Below are positions 12,587-24,985 of a DNA stretch of 64,000 nt, one piece after another. The stretch's first letter is position 1; each line of letters begins with the position of its first letter. Origin of the DNA: Coptis chinensis (taxonomy: Eukaryota > Streptophyta > Magnoliopsida > Ranunculales > Ranunculaceae); contig CM027377.1 of the NCBI GenBank assembly GCA_015680905.1, positions 3,992,501 to 4,056,500 on the forward strand. Direction: 5' to 3'. Made by a program: the position numbers and the translations under genes. The notes beneath the pieces are model-generated. The model did not search any database. It was given only the letters and a program-made list of their open reading frames with translations, and was not told the origin of the DNA.

Positions 12587-15060
12587 TCAAAAAATAATTA
12601 ATGAGAAATTAGAAATTGTATGTAAATGCATTGAACTAACCTAAACTAACATCAAATAATAATTAATGAGAAATCGGAAACTGGATGCAAATGCATTGAA
12701 CTACCTTAATTAACGGGAATCGGAAACTGGATACAAACGCAACGAAATAACCTCAAAGAACAATTAACGGAAAATCGGAAACTGGATGCAACTACATTGA
12801 ACTAACCTAATTAATGAAAATTTTGAAACTGGATGCAAACGCAACAAACTAACATCAGAGAACAATTAACGGGAAATTGAAAACTGTAAGCAAACACATT
12901 GAACTAACATCAAAGAATAATTAACTAAAAATTGGAAACTTGAAGCAACTACATTTAACTAACCTCGAAAAATAATTAACGGGAACTCAGAATCTATATG
13001 TAAATGCATTGAATTAACCTCAAAAAATAAGTAAAGGGAAATTGAAAACTGGATGCCATTGTATTGAACTAACCTCAAAATATTACTCATAGGAAATCAG
13101 AAATTGATGTAACTGCATTGAACTAACTTCAAATAATATTTATTGGGCAATCGAAAATTGGATGTAAATGTATTTAACTAACTTCAAAAAAGAATTAACG
13201 TGAAATCGAAAACTGGATGCAAATGCATTAAATTAATCTCTAAAAATAATTAATTGGAAATCGAGTTCGATCTGGTCGCAAATGTATTAAACTAACCTCA
13301 AAGAATAATTAAAGGGAATCAGTAATTGGATGAAATTGTATGAAACTAATATTTTTTTTGCATGGAACTAACCTTAAATAATAATTAACGAGAAATCAAA
13401 ACTATATGCAAATGCATTGAACTAACCACAAAGAATATATAATGGGAAATTCAAAACTGAATGCAACTACATTGAACCAACCTCAAATAATAAATAACGG
13501 AAAAAATTTGAAACTAGACGCAACTGCACTGAACTAAGCTAAAAAAATAATTAACAAAAAATCAGTTTAGACGCAAATGCATTGAACTAACCTCAAAGAA
13601 TAATCAATGAAAAATCGGAAACTGGATGCAAGTGCATCAAACTAACCTCAAAGAAAGTCGAAAATTGGATGCAAATGCATTGAACTAATCTCGAATAATA
13701 ATTTACGGGAAAGCGAAAACTGGATACAAATGCATTGAATTAACCTCAAAAAATAATTAACGGGAAATCAGATTTCTTAAATAATAATTATCGGAAATCA
13801 GAAATTGGATGAAACTGCATGAAACTAACCTTTTTTTTTCTTGCATAGAACTAACGTGAAATCGGAAACTGAAAGCAAATGCATCGAACTAACCACAAAT
13901 AGCAATTAACGAGAAATCGGAAACTGAATGCAAATGCATTGACCTAACCTCAAAGAATAATTAATAGGACATCAGAAATTGAATGCAAATGCATTGAACT
14001 AACCTCAAATAACAATTAAAAGAAAATCAGAAAATTGGACACAACTGCATTGTATTAACCTTAGAGAATAATAATTAACCTAGAAATCATGACTAGATGC
14101 AAATGCATTAAACTATCCTCAAAGAATAATTAACGGGAAATCAGATACTGGATGCAAACACACAACGAACTAACCTCAAAGAATAATTAACGGGAAATCA
14201 GTAACCTAATGCAAATATTACGAACAAACCTCAAAAAATAATTAATGAGAAATCGGAAACGGAATACTAATGCGTTAAACTAACCACAAAGAATAATTAA
14301 TTAACGGAAAATGGAAAACTAGATACAAATACATTGAATTAACCTCAAGTAATAGTTAACAGAAAATTGAAAACTGGGTGCAAATTCTTTGAATTAACCC
14401 CCAAGAATAATTAAAGGAAAATCGGAAACTCAATGCAACTGCACTAAACTAACCTAAAAAATAATTAACGAGAAATCGAAAACTGGATACAAGTATGCAA
14501 CTGCATTGAACTAATCTCAAAAAATAATCAACGGGAAATCTGAAACTAGATGCAATTGCGTGTAGCTAACTAAAAGAATAGTAATGCAACATGAAATCAA
14601 AAATTGTATGCAACTGCATTGACCTAACTCTCAAAGAATAACTAACGAGAAATCAGGAACTAGAAGCAACTACATTAAACTAACCTAAAGAAAATCACCG
14701 GGAATTCTCATAAATTGGATGCATATGCATTGAATGAACTAACCCTATTTATTTATTTAATATTATTTTTTGCATGGAACTAACCTCAAAGAATAGTTAC
14801 TGTGAAGTCGGAAACTGGATGCAAATGTATCGAACTAGCCTCAAAGGATAATTAACGTGAAATCGAAAATTAGATGCAAATGCATTGAACTAGCTGAAAA
14901 GAATAATTAACGGGAAATCGAAAACTGGATGCAACTGCATTGAACTAACTCAAAGTATAATTAAGGAGAAATTAGAATGGAAGCAAAGGCATTGAACTAA
15001 CCTCAATGAATAATTAACAAATAAAAAAATTGGATACAATTGCGTTGAACTAACCTAAAA
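12587..15060 (+). repeat. 55-bp minisatellite array, about 45 degenerate units
   Basis: A phrase containing GGATGCAAATGCATTGAACT, then AACCTCAAAGAATAATTAAC, then GGGAAATCGGAAACT recurs about every 55 bp for 2.47 kb. Units differ by substitutions and small indels, and a few are interrupted by T-rich insertions (for example near 13350, 13830 and 14750). Each unit holds the near-palindrome ATGCAAATGCAT. The same unit, reverse-complemented, forms the arrays at 32503-33532 and 34081-34904. No open frame runs through it, so it is non-coding. Confidence 0.93.
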
Positions 15061-15418
15061 ACATAGTTGTATTATGTATCGTTGGAATGTTCGACAAGTA
15101 TAATTTTGCATTTAAAATAGTGTTTATCATATCTATTTTCGTATGACTGGGAATGACTTGGTATTGAAGTAGCTTAAGTATGATTTTCGCCTTATTGAAC
15201 ATTCTAACAAAACTTTAATCAAACTTCGATCTATTATTTAACAACAAATAGAAGTCAAAAGGTTTTATTAAAGTTGTGTTCTATCTTTTTATGGAGTATG
15301 GGGTTTTTACGTTACAAGAAATTTGGATGTGTGATCAATATAACATTTATATCTTATAATTGTGCATAGTTACAAATATTTTTCAGAATAATTTAATATA
15401 GTGGCACCCGTTTGTAGG
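15061..15418 (+). mobile_element. Conserved tail of the minisatellite element, copy 1
   Basis: This non-repetitive stretch after the array is homologous, in reverse complement, to 33717-34080 and (less completely) to about 32160-32502. Shared phrases include TTTTGCATTTAAAAT, GTGATCAATATAA and TTTTTCAGAATAATT. It stops at CACCCGTTTGTAGG, which resembles the first arm and loop of the Helitron hairpin at 3948-3967. I infer a non-autonomous Helitron-like element with an internal minisatellite. The terminal CTAG is not visible here. Confidence 0.6.
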
Positions 15419-15519
15419 ACTATATCTCCATAATTCTATATGTAGTTGCATACAACTACATATATATGGAATTCATAATTTGCATACAACTGAGAGTTGC
15501 CAACTTGTCCTACTGTCAC

Positions 15520-16836
15520 TCAAAGACTCCTAACACCTTCATGATGCTCCCTAATTCTATGCAACTGAATGACGACTTCATTCATCGTCAAGCGTTCTAC
15601 ATGTGAATGAGTGGAACATGCGACTCCAAGAACTAATGCTAAACTCAAACATTCGTGTAATCTATCTGGTCTGTTGTTCTCGCCAGCAATGTTGAGTATT
15701 GCATCATTTTCTTGTACAAGCAGGAGCGGGTCTACAATTTCCATAACCTGATTAGGCAAATTCTTGTCAACGTAGTTGTGCAGGCTAAGTCCATTGAGAA
15801 ACATGTCATCCGTTGGCTTCTTCCCAGTAAACATCTCTAACAGTAAGATGCCGTAACTGTACACATCTCCTTGCAACGAGACCGCACTACCCATTCCGTA
15901 CTCTGCATTTATATCCACTATCAATTAATAAAACATATAGGGATATAATGTGTATGAACATTGAACAAGTGCTTGTTTAAGGTCCTTGTGCTGCATCAGA
16001 AGTTAGAAGTGATTTTTGTAATAGGAAAGCATACACTTTCACCAAATAGTAAATTACTTAACTAATGTTGATGCATGAATATTGAATTCATAGTTACCTG
16101 GAGCAACATAACCAATTGATCCTTTGATTGCAAATGAGCTGATTTGGCTTTGAGAAGAATCATCACCAGTGATAGAAAACATCTTTGCTATTCCAAAATC
16201 AGCTACATGAGCAGTCATGTCATCATCCAGAAGAACATTGCTTGGCTTTATATCACAATGGACAATCTCCTGTGCAGAATAGTGGTGAAGATAATCAAGT
16301 GCAGAAGCAACATCGATCGCTATATTAAATCTCTGTTTGATACTTAAAATTCTTGGCTGAAGTTGGTGCTCATTGATCTTTGGATGTATCCACTCCTCTA
16401 AACTCCTATTAGTCATGTACTCAAAAACTAGAGCTCTGAAATCATTCCCTTGAAAGTCCTCACTTGAGCAAGTTGTTATGATTTTGAGAAGATTTCTATG
16501 GCGGAGATTTCTCAAGGCTTTGGATTCAGTTAGGAAACTCTTTGAAGCTCCTTCTCGATGAAGATTTAGGACCTTCACAGCAACGGTTTTGTTCATGTCT
16601 TGGATAACGCCTTCAAACACAGAGCCATAACTCCCAACACCAATTAGATTGTCCACAGAGAATCCATTCGTGGCTTTAAGGAGCTCTCCATAAGAGATCC
16701 TTTCATATAGCTGGTCGAACAATGTTGCTTTTGAAGATGGTTCTTTTTTCGCCTTTGCTCTTCGCCAGCGTACAAAAAAAGCACACGATAATACAAGAAG
16801 ACATACGCTCCCAACAATGATAGGGACAGTCACTTT
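15520..16836 (-). pseudogene. LRR-XII receptor kinase, membrane segment and kinase half
   Basis: Two exons (16836-16098 and 15902-15520; GT..AG intron 16097-15903, joined through GCT CCA G|AG TAC = APEY) form an open frame of 373 residues. It holds a membrane helix (residues 4-23), glycine loop GVGSYGSVFEG (66-76), lysine of VAVKVL (K88), catalytic loop HCDIKPSN (193-200) and DFG (213-215). The HCD in place of HRD makes it a non-RD kinase, as in Xa21, FLS2 and EFR immune receptors. The ectodomain half lies at 23070-24985, with a copia element between. The first 17 residues of the apparent frame starting at 16887 come from the LTR, not the gene. Confidence 0.88.
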
Positions 16837-17663
16837 TGTTGGAATCTTCATGTGTATTTCAAATACTTGTGTGTTGTTTAGTCCCACATTGATGAGCCAC
16901 CACTAGCAAGTGAGGTATTTGAGGTGAACCTCTAACATAAGGGCGTGCCCTTAGGGTACAAAGGCTTTTGTGTTAGGAGGGAGGACTCACCCAAGGCCAC
17001 ACATTGCCATACCCGGGCCCGAACCCGAACCGAGGAAGGCGGACGGGGCTTGGGCTTGGGCTGTTTGACTAGTGGGTAGTGGATTATCAATTGCCTAAAC
17101 TTGTTTTGCTTTTGCGCAAACAAGTTTCGCTAAGCTAAAGTTCTACTTTGATTAGGTTTTGTGAAACCGAATTAAAGAGGTGTCCTTCTCCATCTATGAT
17201 TCAGTCATGCCTCTATATAAACACAGCTATGTTCATTAGAGGGTATTGATCACAGAACGTAGAACTTCGTGTATCTGATCTTCAACTGCTACTTCTATAT
17301 TGAGAGAGAAGATGAAAGTCGTATCGCCTCCATACACACCAAATAAATAAAAGTTGAAGTCGCGGATACACCCTTCTATTACCTACACGAAACAGATAAG
17401 TCTTTGATTGCTTCAATCTTCTTCTTTTCTCTTCTTCCCGCCAGAGAGAGTTATATTGTCGTTCTAGAGGGTAGTCTATTCTAGTGCAAAGTTAGATCAT
17501 TGTTAACCATTGAATCCTCGTGAGGAAGACGCAAATTGTTGCCTTTCGCACCATTGGAAGGGGCTTAAATCTTTCCTTAAGGACGACCTTTAATCCGCCT
17601 TTGGTTATTACCCTTATTCTCGTCCTTGTCTTCTATTGTTTTCTTTTATCTGGATACAACAAT
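16837..17663 (+). repeat. 5' LTR of the copia element
   Basis: 827 bp, from TGTTGGAATC to ATACAACA, matching 22256-23069. A TATA-like TATATAA lies at 17214-17220, consistent with the LTR promoter. Confidence 0.92.
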
Positions 17664-20600
17664 CTTAAGGAAAGATCAAGATGTCTACACCTGTTGACAC
17701 CACGCCGATCAAAGAAACTAATTCTGGAGTCATGGAAGTAACTTCGTCTATGAGAGATGCTGCACCTATTCTGAATGCTCGCAATTTACCCAATGTGTCC
17801 AAGATTGAATCCTTCAACGGTTCACACTTCAAGAGATGGAGAGAAAGGGTGTTCACAGCCCTAGATGTACTCAACTACGCAGTATCTCACTGATACAGCA
17901 CCCATGGAGGGTTCTAATGATTTCGAAAAGAAATCAAGCCGCTTATTTCAATGGGAATAAGGTATGTCGTCATGCTATTTTGAGTACCTTGTCCAATGAG
18001 ATTTTTGATATTTATTGTTCAAATAAGAATGCACATGATATATGGGAGAGTTTGAACAAGAAATACATAATAGAGGATGCTGGTACTCAGAAATATGCTA
18101 TTGGGAATTTTCTTAAGTTCCATATGAGAGAGGATAGAGATGTAACGTCTCAAATCCATGATTTTCATGTGCTGATTAATGATTTGAAAACTGAGGGTAT
18201 TAATTTACCCGAATCCTTTGTTGCTGGATGTTTGATTGAGAAACTCCCCGAGTCTTGGAAACACTATAAAAATAGTATGAAGCATAAGCGTAAGCAGATG
18301 ACTCTTGAGGATGTGATCATTCACATTCACATAGAGGAAAAGAACAAGACTCGGGATGAGGTGTTGTCTAAGGAATTTCATTCTAAAGCCAATATCGTTG
18401 AAGGTAATCCCAGCAAATCTAACAAAACCTCTAAGAAGCAGAAGTCCAACAAAAATAAGAATTTCAAGGTCAAAGGCACTTCTTTTAAAAGGAGTGGTAA
18501 TCGCAAATGGAAATTGTTATGTTTGTGGTAAACCCGACATAGGGCTTTTCGGTCTTTTGCATAAGAAGAAAGACACCGATGATCCTCCCAATGCTAATCT
18601 AGTTGAGGGAGATGATATTGTTGCTGCTGTCGTGTCACAAGTGTTCATAGCCACTGGGAAGAGGAACTGGGTACTAGATTCCGGTGCCACCCGCCACGCA
18701 TGTGGTGATGTTGAAGCCTTCTCGGATTACATACTAGTGAAAGATGAAAAGGTCTATATGGGTGACTCTAGGTCTGTTCTGTTGAGGAACAGCAAGGTTC
18801 TTCCGAAGTTAACTTCGGGAAAACCCTTTCACTTAGTAATGTTCTTCATGTTCCCGAGATTCGGTCCGAATCTGATTTCTGTGGTTCTCTACTGGAAAAG
18901 TCAAGGCCAAGGTGACTTTTTGAGAGTGACAAGTTTGTTCCGACAAAGAATGAGGGTTTTGTTGGTAAAGGTTATTGTAATAACAGTGGTCTTTTCATGT
19001 TGAATGTACTTGACAACATTATTATTAATAAGAATGAATCCGCTTCCGCTTATTTGCTTGACTCTTTTTAATATATGGCATGGTAGACTAGGACATGTGA
19101 ATGTTCAAGATATGAAAAGGATGAAAGCATGTGGTTTATTGTCTAATATTTCTGATTTTTCTAATGATAAATGTGAAATATATTTGAGACTAAAGCCAAT
19201 GAAGAAACCCCAATAGAACCGTGGTCTAGAGATAAACCGGATTACTAACTCTTATTCATAATGGATTTGGGTGAATTCGTAAGTACCATGTCTAGAGGAG
19301 GAAGTTTTATTATATTACATTCATAGATGACTTCTCTAGGTACACCATGGTATATTTACTTAGACACAAGCATGAAGCGTGTGAGATGTTTCTCAAGTAC
19401 AAAGTCAAGTTGAAAACCAAAATTTTAATCTGTAAGATTAAGAGACTTCGGTCCGATAGGGGTGGAGAATACGTCTAAACCCTTCCGGGACTTTTGTGAC
19501 AAGAGTGGCATTATTCATGAGACTACTCCACCATACTCTCCTGAAGTCTAATGGAGTAGCCGAACGTAAAACGTAACACTAAAAGAGATGATGAATGCTA
19601 TGCTTGTAAGTTCGAGCTTCCCACGAACTTGTGGGGAAGCAATCCTATCTGCTTGCCATATACGAATAGGATACCTAACAAGAAAACAGGGAATAAGACA
19701 CCATATGAGTTATGGAAAGGTCATGTACCTACCCCGACATACTTAAAAAATGTGGGTGTCTTGCTAAGGTTCTTGTGAACTAACCTAAAAAGAGAAAATT
19801 GGGACCTAGAACCGTTGATTGTATGTTCATTGGTTATGCTCATAATAGTCTTTGCATATAGATTTTTAGTAGTAAAATCTGATAATAACCTTGTCGATGC
19901 TAACACTATTATAGAGAGTAAAAATGCTGATTTCTTTGAGAATTTGTTTCCTTTGAAAATCGGCATTGAGAGGTTGGTAGCTCTAGTGAACAACAATCAA
20001 CAGATCCCGAAATTTCTGAACAAGAAATTCGGAAGAGTAAAAGAGACAGAAATCCACCAATTTTGGTGATGACTTTTACACATTTCTTCTTGATGATGAT
20101 CCCGACGATAATGAGGCAATCAGTTCTTCGAGATGCACCTTTCGGGAAGGATGCTATACACTCGAGCTAGATTCGATTATAGCTAATCACACATGGGAGA
20201 TAGTTGATCTTCCTCCGGGCTTAAACCTATAATGCTACAAGTGGATCTTCAAAAAGAAATTGAAACTAGATGGTTCCATTGAGAAATACAAGGCTAGACT
20301 TGTAGTCAAGGGGTTCTCCCGAAAAAGGCATTGACTATTTTGATACTTATGCTCCTGTAACTAGGATTTCTTCTATAAGAGTTCTAATGGCTCTAGCTGC
20401 TATTCATAATTTATTTATTCATCAAATGGATGTAAAACTGCATTTTTGAATGGTGATCTTGATGAAGAAATATATATGATGCGACCCGAGGGTAATGATA
20501 AGTACCGGGAATGAGCATAAAGTATGCAAGTTAGTTAAGTCTTTATATGGGTTGAAACAAGCGCCAAAACAATGGCATGAAAAGTTTGATAGTGTCATGA

Positions 20601-22255
20601 TGTCTAATGGATATCACATAAATGATGCTGATAAATGTATTTACTTCAAATCTTTTGATGTGAATTCATATGTGATTATCTGTCTATATGTGGATGACAT
20701 GTTAATCATGAGTCCTAGCCTTGATGTTGTGAGAAACACCAAGATGTTTTTATCCTCCCAATTTGAAATGAAGGATTTGGGAGAAGCTGATGTGATTCTT
20801 GGAATCAAAATCATCAGAAACAGTGATGGCTATACGCTTTCACAAGAGCATTATGTTGAGAAGTTTTGAAGAAGTTTAACTTTTATGATAGTAAGCCCGC
20901 GGTTGGACACCTTATGAGGCAAATAGTGAACTTCAGAAAAATGCTCAACATGGTGTACTTTCATCTAGATATGCCCAAATTATTGGTAGTCTCATGTACT
21001 TGATGAATTGCACTAGACCCCACATTGCTTATGCAGTTAGCGAGCTAAGCAGATACACTCATTGTCCTAGTCGAACATTGGAGTGCGTTAGAGATTAGCC
21101 AAGTACTTGAGAGGAACAATGAATTACGGCATAAGGTTTAGACAAACTCCACCCGCGATAGAGGTTATTGTGATGCAAACCGGATATCCGATTCTCATGA
21201 TATCAAGTCCACTAGTGGTTATATTTTCACCCTAGGTGGAGGTGCGATCCGCTTTGGAAATCTTCTAAGCAGACCTTGATAGCTCGCTCAACCATGGAGT
21301 CCGAGCTTATTGCTTTAGATAAAGCAAGTCTCGAGGGCCGAAATGGCTTAGAAACCTCTTGGCGATCTTCCTATTGGTACAAAACCGCCGAAATGCACTC
21401 TATGCATTGTATTTGTCAGCCGCCTAATAGCAAAGGCAAAGAGCAAATTGTATAATGGGAAAAGCGGGCATATTCGTCCGAGACTACTACTCTCTATAAA
21501 AGCAAATCTTGGAATCTGGAGTTGTGGCTCTAGACTATGTGAGGTCGAGTTAAATTTGGCGATCCTCCGACAAAGCCACTTAACAGAGACAAGTGGTTGA
21601 TACGCCGAGGGGATGGGACTTTGCCTTAGATAGAGGGCTTACGACGACGGCAACCCCACCTATGTGATTGGAGATCCCATGAAGTAGGTTCAAAGGGAAA
21701 ACAAGTCACCCAAAGCCTGGTATGCTATTGTCTTTATTTGAGACGTCACCCTATGACTAGATAGCATTTTTGTATACTTTGTATAACTTGAATAGCAATG
21801 AGAAAAAGGATGAGTTATTTTACTCTTAATGGAATCCATAGTCCATTATTTTTATGAGATAGTGTATTTTAACCGCTATGTACACTTGATGGATATCCAC
21901 CTACGTGAATGTAGAACTGGCCTCGGTTCTTATGGGTATTTAGGCAAATATTCTAGAGCATTCACTTAACATAGGTAGCCAAAAAAAAAGCAACACCGCT
22001 GAAATGCATATAATGAAAAGAGCAATGTGGGTGCATGTCCTCTATTTTACTACAAGGAATGTTGGTTCAAAGATTTTTTAATCCACCACTTTCACGTATT
22101 ATAAGACATGTTACCCTATGACCGGTTCAAGCCCTAAAAGCACCAAGATCTTATGCATTGTTTTTTCGATTCTCCTGCATTTCGTTAACCCATTTCTTTT
22201 GTAATATCCTATTCCAAAATAGTGGGGACTATAAGTATTTTGAAATAGTGGGGAT

Positions 22256-23069
22256 TGTTGGAATCTTCATGTGTATTTTCAAATACTTGTGTGTTGTTTA
22301 GTCCCACATTGATGAGCCACCACTAGCAAGTGAGGTATTTGAGGTGAACCTCTAACATAAGGGCGCAGCCCTTAGGGTACAAAGGCTTTTGTGTTAGGAG
22401 GGAGGACTCACCCAAGGCCACACACGCTACATACGCCCCCGCAAGACGAACCGAAATGAAGTCGTGGCGTGGGCTTGGGGTAGTGGATTATCAATTGCCT
22501 AAACTTGTTTTGCTTTTGCAGCAAGTTTTTATAAGCTAAAGTTCTACTTTGATTAGGTTTTGTGAAACCTAATTAAAGAGGTGTCCTTCTCCATCTATGA
22601 TTCGGTCATGCCTCTATATAAACACAGCCTATGTTCATTAGAGGGTATTGATCACGTAACGAGAACTTCGTGTATAACTCTGATCTTCGCTACTTCTATA
22701 TTGAGAGAGAAGAGACGTAAGTCGTCTTTGCCTCCATACACACCCGTGAAATGCAAAAGTTGAAGTCGTGATACACCCCTTCTATTACCTACACGAAAAC
22801 GATAAGTCTTTGATTGCTTCAATCTTCTTCTTTCTCTTCTTCCCCGCCGAGAGAGTTATATTATATTAGTTCTAGAGGGTAGTCTATTCTAGTGCAAAGT
22901 TAGGCTGCCGTTAACCATTGAATCCTCGGAGGAAGAAGACATTTGTTGCCTTTCTCGCACCATTGGAAGGGGCGAAATCTTTCCTTAAGGACGACGACTA
23001 ATCCAGCGCCTTGGTTATTACCTCTATTCGTCCTTGTCTTCTATTGTTTTCTTTTATCCGCATACAACA
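22256..23069 (+). repeat. 3' LTR of the copia element
   Basis: 814 bp, a close copy of the 5' LTR. It is preceded by the purine-rich AATAGTGGGGAT expected of a polypurine tract and followed at once by the ACTTT target duplication. Confidence 0.92.
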
Positions 23070-24985
23070 ACTTTAACAGAAACGAAGTTTTTTTTTTCTT
23101 TGGATGCCTTTTTTGCTGCATGGAGGGAGCTCCAATTCTAATATTCCGCCCGCAAGACAAGTTCTTGTTTCCACCAAGTGAAATCGCAGTTTGCATTAGC
23201 ATTTGCAAAGACGCTTTGGTCGAACTTCGTCCCCTCAAGCTGGTTGAAGGACAAATTCAGGTATAAAAGAGGTAATTGCTCTAAGTATTCTGGAGTCTCA
23301 CCCGACAAGTTGTTACGAGAAAGATCAATTTTTTCTAGACCTCTTAAAGCACTCAAGGACTTGGGTATATCTCCTTCAAAGATGTTATTGTCCAAGTAAA
23401 GGGATTTAAGGTTCAAACAATAACCAAGTGATTCCGGAATATGACCTGACAATTTGTTTCCAGAAACTGACAACTCTAGAAGATTTGTTAAATTACCTAC
23501 TTGTGGTGGCAATGAACCAGTGAGTGCATTCTCACTCAAGTTAAGAACAATCGCAAGGGAAGAAAGGCCAATGACTTCTTTGGGTATCTTACCAAAGAGG
23601 TTATTTTGAGAAAGATCAAGAGCAATTAAGTTTTGGCAATTTCTAAGAGTGGGCGGAATGCTTCCAGTTAAATTGTTAGCTGATAAAGTAAGTTTTATAA
23701 GTCGAGTCAAATTCCCGAGTGCTATTGGAACTTTTCCGGATAACACATTGTTATTAATAAATAGATAGAGCAGTCTGTAGAGCTTTCCTACATTTGCAGG
23801 GATGTTTCCAGTGAGTTTATTGTACCCCAGACCCAATACTTGGAGGTTAACTAAATTCTCAATTCCTATTGGAATGCTTCCATATATGTTATTTCTTCCC
23901 AAATTTAACCAGTTTATTTTAGTGGACAGATTAGATATAGAATCTGGGAATAGACCTACCAAAAGATTATCATCAAAATTCAGCATCTCTAAATTGCTAC
24001 AATTGGTTAGGGAAGTTATGGATATCAAATCATCTCCATCTCTGGTTCCTAGTTGGTTTTCACCGAGAATTAATTTTCGAAGACCAGACAACCTTCCTAA
24101 ATCCGTTGGCACTGAACCAGTGAAATAATTTGTAATCAAAGAAAATAATTCAAGTCTTGTAGCATTGGATAACGAAGCAGGGATATTGCCTCCAAACTTG
24201 TTTTGGCCCAGAAGAAAGAACTGGATGTTTGGAAGAGTGAGGCCAATGTTTGGAGGAAGGTGTCCCTCTAGATTATTGTTGGCAACAGCGAAAGCAATCA
24301 AGTTTGAGTTGTTGTAAAGGCAAGAGGGAACCTCATCTGTGAGTTGATTTTGAAAAGCCATAAAGTATTGTAAGTGCGAAATTTGGCATAGGTTTTCTGG
24401 AATGCCTCCCTGTAAGTTGCTACGTGTAAGGCTAAGTTTAGTAAGAGAGGACAGGTTCCCAAGGGATGGTGGGATGTTTCCAGTTATATAATTCAGGCCC
24501 AAACCCAATCCCTGGAGCTTTCTTAGATAAGAAAGCTCTGCAGGAATGTTCCCAGAGAGCTCATTGTCAATGAGATTGATCACTCTCAAGTTGAAACAAC
24601 GAGTGAGATTGGTTGGAATTACACCATTGAAAGAGTTGTTATTGAGAAAAAGGATTTGTAGACGAAATAAACGACCAATTTCCTGTGGTATTTCACCATG
24701 GAAGTGGTTTAAAGTAAGGTTTAGTCGTCTAAGGAAGGTGAGGTTCCCTATAAAGGGAGAGAGAGTACCGTCAAGTTTTTGTGCTTGTAGGTCCAAGATG
24801 GTGACTCTATCACGGTGTCGACGGCCGCATGTGATTCCCTTCCATTCACAGTGGTGGAGTGAGTCATTCCATGAACTCAAAGCTCCCATTGGATCGACTA
24901 GTTGAGACTTGAATGCAAGTAATGCAAGACGGTCAGATTCGTTTCTTGAAGAAATAGTGAGTGAGCCTGATTTCAGTAAGTTCAT
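23070..24985 (-). pseudogene. LRR-XII receptor kinase, ectodomain half
   Basis: About 600 residues are open from 24985. An LRRNT_2 cap (ESDRLALLAFKSQL; CEWKGITC) is followed by some 21 plant-type leucine-rich repeats (LxxLxxLxLxxNxLxGxIP), as in EFR/Xa21-like pattern-recognition receptors. The signal peptide is missing: the sequence upstream of GSLTISSRNESDR is copia-derived. Near 23185, and again in the A-run near 23090, the frame slips, so the spacer to the membrane helix is out of frame. The gene is therefore broken by the copia insertion, loss of the N-terminus and two frame slips. The LRR and kinase halves match in family and strand. Confidence 0.88.

Larger units (their letters stand above)
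16837..23069 (+). mobile_element. Ty1/copia LTR retrotransposon, complete structure (fossil)
   Basis: A 6.2-kb element with two LTRs beginning TGTTG and ending CAACA, flanked by the 5-bp repeat ACTTT (16832-16836 and 23070-23074). Inside, in copia order, are gag (from about 17681), protease with DSGAT (about 18675), integrase zinc region (about 19075), reverse transcriptase with YVDDM (about 20690) and RNase H (about 21000-21450). A purine-rich tract precedes the 3' LTR. Coding is broken in many places (well over ten). It sits in the host receptor kinase gene in opposite orientation. Confidence 0.93.

Noticed and set aside
12587-15060. CRISPR-like array
   Set aside because: Repeats are contiguous and degenerate, without unique spacers, and the genome is a plant nucleus; it is a minisatellite.
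16838-16887. Start codon at 16887 as the true N-terminus of the kinase protein
   Set aside because: Those codons lie in the copia LTR; the host frame begins at the insertion edge (16836).
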